NCBI GenBank assembly: GCA_944372745.1
Contig: CALWAB010000057.1
Location: 1-43,302, forward strand
Length of the DNA: 43,302 nt
Direction: 5' to 3'
From: an uncultured Clostridia bacterium
GTDB lineage: Bacteria > Bacillota > Clostridia > Christensenellales > UBA1242
Shown: piece by piece, positions 16,666-24,763 of the stretch
Layout of the letters: every line of letters starts with the position of its first letter
Position numbering within the stretch: the stretch's first letter is position 1
Position numbers and translations under genes: made by a program
Notes under the pieces: model-generated
Seen by the model: only the letters and a program-made list of their open reading frames with translations
Databases searched by the model: none
What the model was told of the DNA's origin: nothing

Positions 16666-17247
16666 TTATTCTCCCTTCAATACGCTTCTATTTTTAATAA
16701 AATAATCAATTGATGAATAAATAACCATAAAGAGTGCTAATATCCCAATAGCATATACTATGTATGAAAAAATATCTATACCTAACCCTTCGAACCAATT
16801 TTGTTGTTTGTTAATACCCAATAGCATCATACCAACTAAAGCTATATCTAGCAAAAGTGTTTTTATTTTCCCAGATTTATCTGCTGCGATTACTACACCC
16901 TTGGTACTAGCTACTTGTCGCAAACTGTTAACTAAATAATCTCTTGCAAAAACTAGTGCACATGCAATTATGTACACATAAACAGGTAATATTGCATCTT
17001 GTATTATAATCAAAATACCTGCCATCACTAATAACTTATCTGCAATAGGGTCTAAAAATTTGCCAGTATTAGTTACTTCATTGTTTTTTCTAGCAAGATA
17101 TCCATCTAGAAAATCAGTTATAGATGCTATAATAAATAAAATTGTTGCAATTAGTTTCCCATAAGGAATTTCTACAATTAAATAAAATATCATTATAATT
17201 GGAACCAAAGCAATTCGCGATATAGTAATTTTATTAGGTAAATTCAT
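16666..17247 (-). CDS. pgsA: CDP-diacylglycerol-glycerol-3-phosphate 3-phosphatidyltransferase
   Basis: Makes phosphatidylglycerol phosphate, the first committed step to anionic phospholipids. The CDP-alcohol phosphotransferase motif D-G-x2-A-R-x8-G-x3-D-x3-D is present in DFLDGYLARKN followed by GKFLDPIADKLL. The 193-residue protein has about five membrane helices. The start has AAAGGAG upstream and lies 1 nt after the rimO stop. The cinA-like start follows its own stop directly, so rimO-pgsA-cinA are tightly coupled. Confidence 0.95.
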   Translation of the reverse strand: MNLPNKITISRIALVPIIMIFYLIVEIPYGKLIATILFIIASITDFLDGYLARKNNEVTNTGKFLDPIADKLLVMAGILIIIQDAILPVYVYIIACALVFARDYLVNSLRQVASTKGVVIAADKSGKIKTLLLDIALVGMMLLGINKQQNWFEGLGIDIFSYIVYAIGILALFMVIYSSIDYFIKNRSVLKGE

Positions 17248-17248
17248 A

Positions 17249-18568
17249 TTAACTCCTTTTAACTATTTCCCCTATTAAATCATACTCACTATATGCGAGT
17301 ATTTTAACTTCATAAAATGTCCCTTGTTCTACACCATCTATTGGCTCGCAATAAACTACGGTATCAACATTAGGAGAATTATATTGATTTCGCATAATAA
17401 GGACATCGTCTTCTATATTATCTAGAACACATAACAATGTTTGCCCTACATAATCTTGATTGTTTTTTTCAGCTATTCTTTTTTGTATTTTATATATTTT
17501 TTTGCGTCTAATCTTTTTTATTAATTTAGGAACTTGTTTTGGCATACTATAAGCTGGTGTGCCTTCTTCTCTTGAATATTCAAACACACCAACATTATCC
17601 ATTTTGTACTTTTTTATAAAATTTTTAAGCAAATTAAAGTCTTTTGATTTTTCATAAGGGAACCCAACGATAAACGATGAACGAATTGCAATTTTTACTT
17701 TTTGCGCTTTTATTTTATCTAACAAAGAACAAATTGAATTATATGTACTTCTCCTATTCATCTTCTTTAAAATAGTATCACTCACATGTTGTAAAGGTAA
17801 ATCAATGTATTTACAAATTTTTTCTTCATTTGCAATTAAATTAATTAACTTATCGTCTACTAATTCTGGATAACAATAATGTAGCCTAATCCATTTTATT
17901 TCTTCTATTTTTACTAATTCTTGCAATAAATCGCATATTTTATAATAACCATATAAATCAATACCATAACGCGTAACATCTTGTGCAACAATTATAAGTT
18001 CTTTTACACCATTTAATGCTAACGCATTACATTCATCAACTATATCTTCTATTTTTCGACTCCTATAACGCCCTCTTATCTTGGGAATAGTACAATATGT
18101 ACAAAAGTTGTCACAGCCATCTGCTATTTTAACATAAGCGTAATGACTAGGAGTAGACAACAATCTGGCTGGATTAACTATATCGCAAACATTATAGTTG
18201 TTATCGTTATACAAATCATAAATTAATTCTACAATTTTATCATAAACATTTATGTCAACAAGCAAATCTATTCCTGGAATAGAAGTTTTTATATCTGCTC
18301 CATTTCTAGCAACTAGACACCCACATACAATTAATTTTTCGCAATTAGCTTGTTTATAGGTTTCTGCTTCTAATATTCTTTGGATTGACTCCTTTTGTGC
18401 ATCCAATATAAACGCACATGTATTTAATATAATTATATTAGCTTCATTTAAATCCGTTGTAATGGTAAACCCCGCATTTTTCAATAGATATAAAATCTTT
18501 TCAGAATCTACAGTGTTTTTATCACAACCTAGACTAATAAGTGCTACTTTCTTTTCATTTGCATTCAT
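17249..18568 (-). CDS. rimO: Ribosomal protein uS12 methylthiotransferase RimO
   Basis: Radical-SAM enzyme adding a methylthio group to an Asp of ribosomal protein S12. It has the N-terminal UPF0004 domain with conserved Cys (LGCDKNTVDSE, NTCAFI, VCGCL), the radical-SAM cluster CDNFCTYCTIPKIRG, and a C-terminal TRAM domain. The LGCDKNxVDSE start and the CDNFCTYC box fit RimO rather than MiaB. 439 residues is normal. The ATG has a GGAGAT site. It follows ftsK by 16 nt in an apparent operon. Confidence 0.94.
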   Translation of the reverse strand: MNANEKKVALISLGCDKNTVDSEKILYLLKNAGFTITTDLNEANIIILNTCAFILDAQKESIQRILEAETYKQANCEKLIVCGCLVARNGADIKTSIPGIDLLVDINVYDKIVELIYDLYNDNNYNVCDIVNPARLLSTPSHYAYVKIADGCDNFCTYCTIPKIRGRYRSRKIEDIVDECNALALNGVKELIIVAQDVTRYGIDLYGYYKICDLLQELVKIEEIKWIRLHYCYPELVDDKLINLIANEEKICKYIDLPLQHVSDTILKKMNRRSTYNSICSLLDKIKAQKVKIAIRSSFIVGFPYEKSKDFNLLKNFIKKYKMDNVGVFEYSREEGTPAYSMPKQVPKLIKKIRRKKIYKIQKRIAEKNNQDYVGQTLLCVLDNIEDDVLIMRNQYNSPNVDTVVYCEPIDGVEQGTFYEVKILAYSEYDLIGEIVKRS

Positions 18569-18584
18569 TTTTATCTCCTATTTA

Positions 18585-21254
18585 TTAACCCTTATCTCCA
18601 TATAATCTCAAAAATTCTTCCATAGTTATGAAGATTTGACGCGGTTTTGAACCGTCAGGTTTTGATATATATTGTTTATCTTCCATTGTTTGAACTATTC
18701 TAGCAGCACGATTATATCCTATGCTAAATCGTCTTTGGATAGATGAGGTGGAACAAACTTGAGTTTCAATAGCATTTCTTAAAGCTGGAATAAAGTATTC
18801 GTCTTTAGTTGCGTCTGCCCCTTCACCAAAACTTGCTTCTGTGCTTCTCTCTACCATTATAGACTTTTCAATTTCTGGGTCGTAATCACAAGGATTATTT
18901 TCTTTTATGAATTTTACAATAGATGCCACTTCTTGCTGTGAAATAAATGGACCTAATAAACGAGTAGGCTCTTCTCCTCTTGGACAATACAACATATCTC
19001 CACGACCCAACAATTTCTCTGCGCCCCCTTGGTCAATAATTGTTTTGCTGTCGTTATAGTTAGTTAATGAAAATGCAATTCTTGAAGGCAAGTTCGCCTT
19101 TATTGTGCCAGTAATAATATCAACTGATGGTCTTTGCGTAGCCAAAATTAAATGTATACCACTTGAACGAGCTTTTTGTGATAACTTAAGGATTTTCTCT
19201 TCTATTTCTTTTCTTGTATTAAGCATCAAATCAGCCAACTCATCTACCATTATAACAATTTTATACATTTTGTCAATGGTACCATCTTTCACTTCTGGCA
19301 TATCATTAAATTCATCAATGCTTCTAACATAATGCTGACCAAATACCCTATTACGGCGTTCCATTTCTTCACATGCCCATGCTAAAGCACTAACTGCTTG
19401 AGCTGGCTCTGTTATAATTTTTGGCAAAAGCAAATGCGGTAAATTTTCATAAATATTAAACTCTACAAACTTAGGGTCAATCAAAATTATTCTAACATCT
19501 GCAGGTGATGCTTTATAAAGTAAAGATATTATTATAGAGTTCATACACACAGATTTACCACTACCTGTTGAACCTGCTACAAGTGTATGCACAAGTTTTC
19601 CAACATCTGATAGTACTGGTTTATTGGTTATATCTTTGCCTAATGCAAAAGTTAATGGAGAAGAAGCATCCCTAAACTCTTTTGTATCAATTATATCTCT
19701 TAAGCCTACTGTATCGACTTTATCATTTGGTACTTCTATACCAAAAGCATTCTTTCCAGGTATAGGGGCTTCTATTCTTATAGCCTTTCTACTCTCAAGT
19801 ACCATTGATATGTCATTAGAATACTGAAGCACCTTATTAACAGTTATGCCTTGTGGCATTTCAAATTCATATCTAGTAATTGCAGGGCCACGAGTTACAC
19901 CTACACATTTAACAGAAATTTTAAATTCTTCAAACTTCTCTTCTATTGTATGAGCTTTTTCTTCAAATTTCTCTTGAGATATTGTAGGGATACTACTTTG
20001 AGTAGTTAATAACTCAAGTGGTGGTCTAATATATTTAGTGCGTTTTTTAGGCTTTGGAGCTTCTTTTTTAATCTCTTTTATTGGATTAACATTAGGTATA
20101 ACATTATTTTCTTTTATAAATATATCTTTGGGCTTAGTTTCAGTATCAATCTTATCCTGTATTATCATATCATCATTTTTATTTAAACCCAATTTATCTA
20201 AAGCACTATTCCCTTCAATCTCAATGTTATTTTGCAAAAGGTTATTATTTTCATTTGCAAAATCTTGTTTCGCCACATCATTCGCATCCAATATAGGAGA
20301 AATATTTGAATTATTATTTGTTTTTTCATGCAAAATTGTCTGTGGTTTACCCATTACTTGAACATCATCACCATCATTTACAATTATTTTTTGAGGTTTA
20401 AGTGGTTTGACGTCCGTCATTCCTATAGCATCTTCTAAGGTCATTGTATCATTTCTATATATGTCTGGTTTATATATATCTGAATTTATAATACCATTAT
20501 ATATTGTAGGATCAGGTTTACTGATAATTTTCTTTTCTTCTCTTTTTATGTTAATTGGTTTAGGGGTTATAGGCGTTATCAAGTCAGTCAGTTTATCCTG
20601 TTCTTCTTTTTCAACTTTAGCATTTAAAGTTAAAGGCATAGAAATAAATGTAGGCATACCTTTATTCTTTTCCATTGTTGCATTAGGAACACGCATTGTT
20701 TGCGTTTTTATATTAGGAGTTTTAGGAGCTTTCACTTTTTCTGTTTTTGTAGACATAAAGTTTTCACTTGATTTAACATGCTTATAATGATATTGTTTAT
20801 CAATGCATATGCAGAAAAACACAATCATAAGAACAACAAAAACACAAATCACTGCTTCCAAAGGTAGTAATAGTCTTAATGGATAAAGTACAAAGGAAAA
20901 AATTGCACCGGCTGGTGTTATCGTCCCAAACGGATATTCCATACATTCCACAAATGACAAACTATAAGAAGAATTGGTCAATGACACATGTATGATAAAT
21001 ATCATTGAAAATGCTATAATGGTAAGAGATACAATAAAACTTTTTGAAAATTTATTTTTGTATCCTAATATTTTTGCCATACACCAAGCTATTATAAGTA
21101 TAAGTAATATATATGCACAAGCTCCATATAAACCAATTAAAATATGATTTACAAGGTCTAAAATTGAAAATGCCATACAAATCAGCAATAGCACGGAAAC
21201 AAATAATACAATTAAAGGCATTGTATTAGCTCGAGTTAAAATCTTTTTGTTCAT
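18585..21254 (-). CDS. ftsK: DNA translocase FtsK/SpoIIIE
   Basis: Septum-located DNA pump for chromosome segregation at division and, in spore formers, into the forespore. It has four N-terminal membrane helices (about 10-150), a Lys/Pro/Asn-rich linker (about 165-410), the alpha/beta motor with Walker A AGSTGSGKSVC and Walker B IVMVDELADLM, and the gamma winged helix at the end (SSIQRRFSIGYNRAARI) that reads polar DNA motifs. Length 889 is within the family range. The ATG has AGGAG upstream. A strong promoter with extended -10 lies in the spacer behind ylxY, so the gene begins a unit with rimO, pgsA and the cinA-like gene. Confidence 0.95.
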   Translation of the reverse strand: MNKKILTRANTMPLIVLFVSVLLLICMAFSILDLVNHILIGLYGACAYILLILIIAWCMAKILGYKNKFSKSFIVSLTIIAFSMIFIIHVSLTNSSYSLSFVECMEYPFGTITPAGAIFSFVLYPLRLLLPLEAVICVFVVLMIVFFCICIDKQYHYKHVKSSENFMSTKTEKVKAPKTPNIKTQTMRVPNATMEKNKGMPTFISMPLTLNAKVEKEEQDKLTDLITPITPKPINIKREEKKIISKPDPTIYNGIINSDIYKPDIYRNDTMTLEDAIGMTDVKPLKPQKIIVNDGDDVQVMGKPQTILHEKTNNNSNISPILDANDVAKQDFANENNNLLQNNIEIEGNSALDKLGLNKNDDMIIQDKIDTETKPKDIFIKENNVIPNVNPIKEIKKEAPKPKKRTKYIRPPLELLTTQSSIPTISQEKFEEKAHTIEEKFEEFKISVKCVGVTRGPAITRYEFEMPQGITVNKVLQYSNDISMVLESRKAIRIEAPIPGKNAFGIEVPNDKVDTVGLRDIIDTKEFRDASSPLTFALGKDITNKPVLSDVGKLVHTLVAGSTGSGKSVCMNSIIISLLYKASPADVRIILIDPKFVEFNIYENLPHLLLPKIITEPAQAVSALAWACEEMERRNRVFGQHYVRSIDEFNDMPEVKDGTIDKMYKIVIMVDELADLMLNTRKEIEEKILKLSQKARSSGIHLILATQRPSVDIITGTIKANLPSRIAFSLTNYNDSKTIIDQGGAEKLLGRGDMLYCPRGEEPTRLLGPFISQQEVASIVKFIKENNPCDYDPEIEKSIMVERSTEASFGEGADATKDEYFIPALRNAIETQVCSTSSIQRRFSIGYNRAARIVQTMEDKQYISKPDGSKPRQIFITMEEFLRLYGDKG

Positions 21255-21290
21255 ACAAACTCCTAAGATGCAAATATGAAATATAAATTA

Positions 21291-21319
21291 ATTATATCAT
21301 AATTTAAATCTATATACAA
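21291..21319 (-). promoter_or_regulatory. ftsK promoter
   Basis: Minus strand TTGTAT (21314-21319), 17 nt, TATAAT (21291-21296) with TGA directly upstream (extended -10). Confidence 0.75.
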
Positions 21320-21342
21320 CAAAAAGATTAAAAATATTTAAT

Positions 21343-21375
21343 AAAAAATGACAAAATTTAATACAAACTTTGTCA
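21343..21375 (-). terminator. Terminator after the ylxY-like gene
   Basis: TGACAAA and TTTGTCA arms with a 13-nt loop, followed on the minus strand by six T. The stem is short but the position is right. Confidence 0.6.
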
Positions 21376-21389
21376 ATTTATGTAAGAGT

Positions 21390-22088
21390 TTAATTTAAAT
21401 TTAAACAATTAGATACTGTTGTTATATTTAAATTTTTATTTTTACAATATTGAATTATACTTGGCAAAGCTTCTAAAGTGTTTTTTGTAGGATGCATTAA
21501 TATTAAATCACCATTTTTCAAGTTATTTGTTGTCCTTTTAATAATTAAATCCGTATTTTTATCACGCCAATCAATTGTGTCTTTTGACCACATAATAGTT
21601 TTGTAATTTAAAGCCGAAGCCACTTGTAGAGTAGTACTATTAAAATCCCCTGATGGTGGAGCAAACAATACCATCTCTGTCCCCGTTAGTCCTTTAATCA
21701 CTTCATGACACATATAAATTTCGTTATAATTTTGTTCATAACTAAGTTTTGAATGTTCTTTGTGATTAAATCCGTGATTTCCTAATTCATGTCCATCTTT
21801 TGTTATTAGTTCTAACAATTCTGGATACTTATTAGCCCACGAACCACCTATAAAAAATGTTGTTTTTATTTCATTATCTTTTAAAACTTCTAATATAGGT
21901 TCTATGTATTCGTTGCCCCAATAGACATTAATCATCAAGGATACATTAGGTTGATTTGCATCTCCACAATAATAAGGTTCTACATCATTTTGACTAAAAA
22001 CGCCTTTTATGTTATTATCATAAGTAATACAAAATAATGCTAGAAGCATACCAAATATACAAATATTGGAAAAAAATCTATATTTCAT
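21390..22088 (-). CDS. YlxY-like polysaccharide deacetylase homologue, probably inactive
   Basis: NodB-fold protein with an N-terminal membrane anchor or signal (about 5-25). The family landmarks TTFFIGGSWANKYPELL, ELGNHGFNHKEH and FAPPSGDFN are clear, but motif 1, normally TFDDG, reads MINVYWGNEY and so lacks the catalytic and metal-binding Asp pair. This matches the YlxY sporulation group, whose gene likewise follows pnp in Bacillus. The ATG at 22088 is chosen over that at 22100 because the GGAG site lies between them. That site is inside the arm of a long hairpin, which may limit translation. A role in spore or wall maturation is family knowledge, not shown here. Confidence 0.85.
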   Translation of the reverse strand: MKYRFFSNICIFGMLLALFCITYDNNIKGVFSQNDVEPYYCGDANQPNVSLMINVYWGNEYIEPILEVLKDNEIKTTFFIGGSWANKYPELLELITKDGHELGNHGFNHKEHSKLSYEQNYNEIYMCHEVIKGLTGTEMVLFAPPSGDFNSTTLQVASALNYKTIMWSKDTIDWRDKNTDLIIKRTTNNLKNGDLILMHPTKNTLEALPSIIQYCKNKNLNITTVSNCLNLN

Positions 22089-22089
22089 A

Positions 22090-22160
22090 AAAAACTCCAT
22101 TTATTTATGTATATGCTTAAAAAATCAATTTTTTCATATTAATAAATAAATGGAATTTTT
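22090..22160. repeat. Long near-perfect hairpin between pnp and ylxY
   Basis: 18-bp arms (22090-22107 and 22143-22160) pair with one mismatch; inside, ATATG/CATAT and A-run/T-run pairing extend the stem. On the minus strand the 3' arm ends in GGAG followed by six T and then the ylxY ATG. It is therefore both a plausible pnp terminator and a trap for the ylxY ribosome site. Confidence 0.8.
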
Positions 22161-22163
22161 AAA

Positions 22164-24254
22164 TTATATTTTATCAATGAGTTTTAAATCAATTCTACCT
22201 CTATTATCAACTTTTATAACTTCTACTTTTACTTTATCCCCTACTTTCACCACATCTTCAGTTTTATCAATGTGTTTATCAGATAATTTTGAAATATGTA
22301 TTAATCCTTCTTTAATTGGAGACAACGATACAAACGCACCAAAATCACTAGTTCTAACTACAACCCCATTTAAAATATTGCCTACTTCAACTTCCATAAC
22401 AATACTTTCAATTATACTTTTAGCGCGTTGTAAATTATTTGTATCCATACCACAGATAGTAACAAACCCATCGTCTTCAATATCTATTTTGACATTTGTT
22501 TCATCAATTATCTTATTGATATTTTTACCGCCAGAACCAATGACATCTTTTATCTTATCTGGGTCTATATTAAACGAAATAATTTTAGGAGCATAAGGTG
22601 ATAATTCTTCGCGCGGAGCATTAATAGTTTCCAGCATTTTTTTCATTATGAATAGTCTTCCTATTCTAGCTTTTTCAAGAGCTAATTTTAAAATGTTATC
22701 ATCAATGCCTTTGATTTTAATATCCATTTGGATTGCAGTAATACCTTTCTCAGTCCCCGCCACTTTAAAGTCCATATCGCCGTAAAAATCTTCTTCACCT
22801 TGTATATCAGTTAGGACATATGCCTGTTCACCATTTTTAATTAATCCCATTGCTATGCCAGCTACAGGTGAACTAATTGGCACACCCGCATCCATTAAAG
22901 CTAAAGTAGAACCACATACACTAGCCTGTGATGTAGAGCCATTAGAACTTAATACTTCTGAAACCGTCCTTATTGCATAAGGAAATTCTTCTTCACAAGG
23001 CAATACTGGTTCTAAAGCCCTTTCAGCCAATGCGCCGTGACCTATTTCTCGACGACCAGGACTTTTTAACATTTTTGCTTCACCCGTACTATAAGGTGGC
23101 ATATTGTAATGATGCATATATCTTTTGACTTCTTCCTCTTCTTCTAGTCCATCAATTCTTTGCATCTCACTCAACATACCTAAAGTGCAAGTTGTAAGTA
23201 CTTGTGTTTGCCCCCTAGTAAATACACCTGAACCATGTACTCGTGGCAAAATACCGACTTGACACCAAATTGGACGAATCTCATCTAGTTGTCGTCCATC
23301 TAAACGAATGCCTTTTGTAATTATATTGTTTCGCACTTTAGCCTTAGTCATTAAATTTATCGTATTATCTATAATCTTTTCAAGGTTTTCAATTTCAATA
23401 TACTTCTTTTCAAATGCTTTCAAAGTATCTTCTTTCAATGACTTGTCCCTAATTTGTCTTTCAAATCTACCAAAAGTACTTAAAACATAATCAAGTTTGT
23501 CATTAGCATATTCTTTTATTTCTTTTTCTATTTGTTCAATTATAGGTTCTTCAACTATTGGTTGTTTTTTTTCTTTTTTATAAAATTTTATAATTTTATT
23601 TTGAAATTCTACTTGCTTTTTTATTTCACCATGAGCAAAAGTAATAGCATTAAGCATTGTTTCTTCATCCACAAAATGTGCACCTGCTTCAACCATCAAA
23701 ATAGCATCATGTGTTCCGCTTACCGTCAAATTTAATTTGCTCTTTGCCCTTTGTTCATCATTTGGATTAATTATAAATTGTCCATCAATCAAGGCTATAT
23801 TGACTGCACCAGTAGGTCCTTCAAATGGAGCTGAAGATATTGATAAAGCAATACTTGAACCTAGCATTGCGAGTACTTCTGGTGCTACATCTGGATCTAT
23901 TGATAAAGGTGTAGCAACTATTGAAATATCATTATAAAACTTTTTAGGGAAAAGTGGCCTCAAAGGTCTATCAATTAATCTTGCCACTAAAATAGCTTGG
24001 TCTGTTGGACGCCCTTCTCTTCGTTTATATCCTCCGGGAATTTTACCTACGGCATATAGTTTCTCTTCATAATCAACACTTAGCGGTAAAAAGTCAACTC
24101 CATCTCTAGGCTTGTCAGCGACTGTTGCATTGACCAATACAACTGTATCTTGACATCTAATTAAGCAAGAACCATCTGCCTGCATTGCATATTTACCAAT
24201 TTCAACCGTTACTTTTTTCTCACCATAAGTTGTCTCAAAAATTCTATTTTCCAT
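22164..24254 (-). CDS. pnp: Polyribonucleotide nucleotidyltransferase (PNPase)
   Basis: 3'-to-5' phosphorolytic exoribonuclease of the RNA degradation machinery. It has two RNase PH domains (RCQDTVVLVNATV, GGYKRREGRPTD; TRGQTQVLTTCTLG, SPGRREIGHGALAERAL, QASVCGSTLALMDAG), then KH (DVIGSGGKNINKII) and S1 (GVVVRTSDFGAFVSL) domains. The ATG at 24254 has AGGAG 7 nt upstream and starts MENRIFET, the usual beginning; the frame reaching 24338 runs through repeat DNA. 696 residues is normal. It follows rpsO, from which a strong terminator and an intergenic repeat separate it; no clear promoter of its own was found. Confidence 0.97.
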   Translation of the reverse strand: MENRIFETTYGEKKVTVEIGKYAMQADGSCLIRCQDTVVLVNATVADKPRDGVDFLPLSVDYEEKLYAVGKIPGGYKRREGRPTDQAILVARLIDRPLRPLFPKKFYNDISIVATPLSIDPDVAPEVLAMLGSSIALSISSAPFEGPTGAVNIALIDGQFIINPNDEQRAKSKLNLTVSGTHDAILMVEAGAHFVDEETMLNAITFAHGEIKKQVEFQNKIIKFYKKEKKQPIVEEPIIEQIEKEIKEYANDKLDYVLSTFGRFERQIRDKSLKEDTLKAFEKKYIEIENLEKIIDNTINLMTKAKVRNNIITKGIRLDGRQLDEIRPIWCQVGILPRVHGSGVFTRGQTQVLTTCTLGMLSEMQRIDGLEEEEEVKRYMHHYNMPPYSTGEAKMLKSPGRREIGHGALAERALEPVLPCEEEFPYAIRTVSEVLSSNGSTSQASVCGSTLALMDAGVPISSPVAGIAMGLIKNGEQAYVLTDIQGEEDFYGDMDFKVAGTEKGITAIQMDIKIKGIDDNILKLALEKARIGRLFIMKKMLETINAPREELSPYAPKIISFNIDPDKIKDVIGSGGKNINKIIDETNVKIDIEDDGFVTICGMDTNNLQRAKSIIESIVMEVEVGNILNGVVVRTSDFGAFVSLSPIKEGLIHISKLSDKHIDKTEDVVKVGDKVKVEVIKVDNRGRIDLKLIDKI

Positions 24255-24272
24255 ATTTACTCCTAAGTTTAT

Positions 24273-24324
24273 AATACACAATATATGGTGTATTCTATGC
24301 ATAAAATACGCCGTATAAAGTATT
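24273..24324. repeat. Two-palindrome intergenic repeat, copy 3
   Basis: First palindrome (24273-24294): AATACACAAT-AT-ATGGTGTATT. After 10 nt, the second (24305-24324) is AATAC-GCCGTATAAA-GTATT. The inner 21 bases of the first half equal those of the copy at 37168. It sits between the rpsO terminator and pnp and may form the 5' leader of pnp. Confidence 0.7.
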
Positions 24325-24364
24325 TTTATTTTTTGCAAAAAAATGATAAATAATTACATTAAAG

Positions 24365-24393
24365 AAAAAGCCCAAAGACTTTTGGGCTTTTTT
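24365..24393. terminator. rpsO terminator
   Basis: 12-bp stem AAAAAGCCCAAA / TTTGGGCTTTTT with loop GACT and T runs on both sides. GC-rich core makes it one of the strongest in the window. Confidence 0.9.
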
Positions 24394-24399
24394 GAACAT

Positions 24400-24651
24400 T
24401 TATCTAATTCCAAGTTCTGCTGCAATACTTCTGTATTGTTCAATATCGGTTTTCTTAAGATAATTCAATAAGCCTTTTCTCTGCCCTACTAATTTAAGCA
24501 AGCCACGGCGTGTATGATTATCTTTAGGATGTTGCTTTAAATGTTCATTCAAATGATTAATTCTTTCTGTTAACAAAGCAATCTGTACAGATGTTGAACC
24601 CGTATCTTTTTCATCTTTACCGAACTTAGCGATAATCTCTTTCTTATCCAT
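24400..24651 (-). CDS. rpsO: Small ribosomal subunit protein uS15
   Basis: Binds 16S rRNA near the central-domain junction. The sequence has the family core DTGSTSVQIALLTERINHL, HPKDNHTRRGLLKLVGQRK and LLNYLKKTD. 83 residues is slightly shorter than the usual 88-89, missing a few N-terminal residues. The ATG has an AGGAGGAGA site. The transcript has a structured leader of about 70 nt, which fits the autogenous control known for S15 in several bacteria. Confidence 0.96.
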   Translation of the reverse strand: MDKKEIIAKFGKDEKDTGSTSVQIALLTERINHLNEHLKQHPKDNHTRRGLLKLVGQRKGLLNYLKKTDIEQYRSIAAELGIR

Positions 24652-24723
24652 AATTCTCCTCCATTATAAATACGCCTTAAGCGAGGTAATGCGTTGGAGA
24701 TTCGACAAAACTTCGCAAAAGGT
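24652..24723 (-). promoter_or_regulatory. rpsO leader, candidate S15-binding autoregulatory RNA
   Basis: Read on the minus strand, ACG and CCT pair with AGG and CGT to form an interrupted hairpin (near 24672-24694). A TCTCC just upstream (near 24696-24700) can pair with GGAGA of the ribosome site, so alternative folds could expose or hide it. No match to a named leader family was demonstrated. Confidence 0.4.
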
Positions 24724-24729
24724 ATTTAA

Positions 24730-24758
24730 ATAATATCATATAGATTAACTATTGTCAA
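24730..24758 (-). promoter_or_regulatory. rpsO promoter
   Basis: Minus strand TTGACA (24753-24758), 17 nt, TATTAT (24730-24735) with TGA directly upstream (extended -10). Confidence 0.8.
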
Positions 24759-24763
24759 GCATT

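Noticed and set aside
24255..24338. Extra N-terminal 28 residues of PNPase
   Set aside because: The stretch is repeat DNA and the ribosome site and family start match the ATG at 24254.
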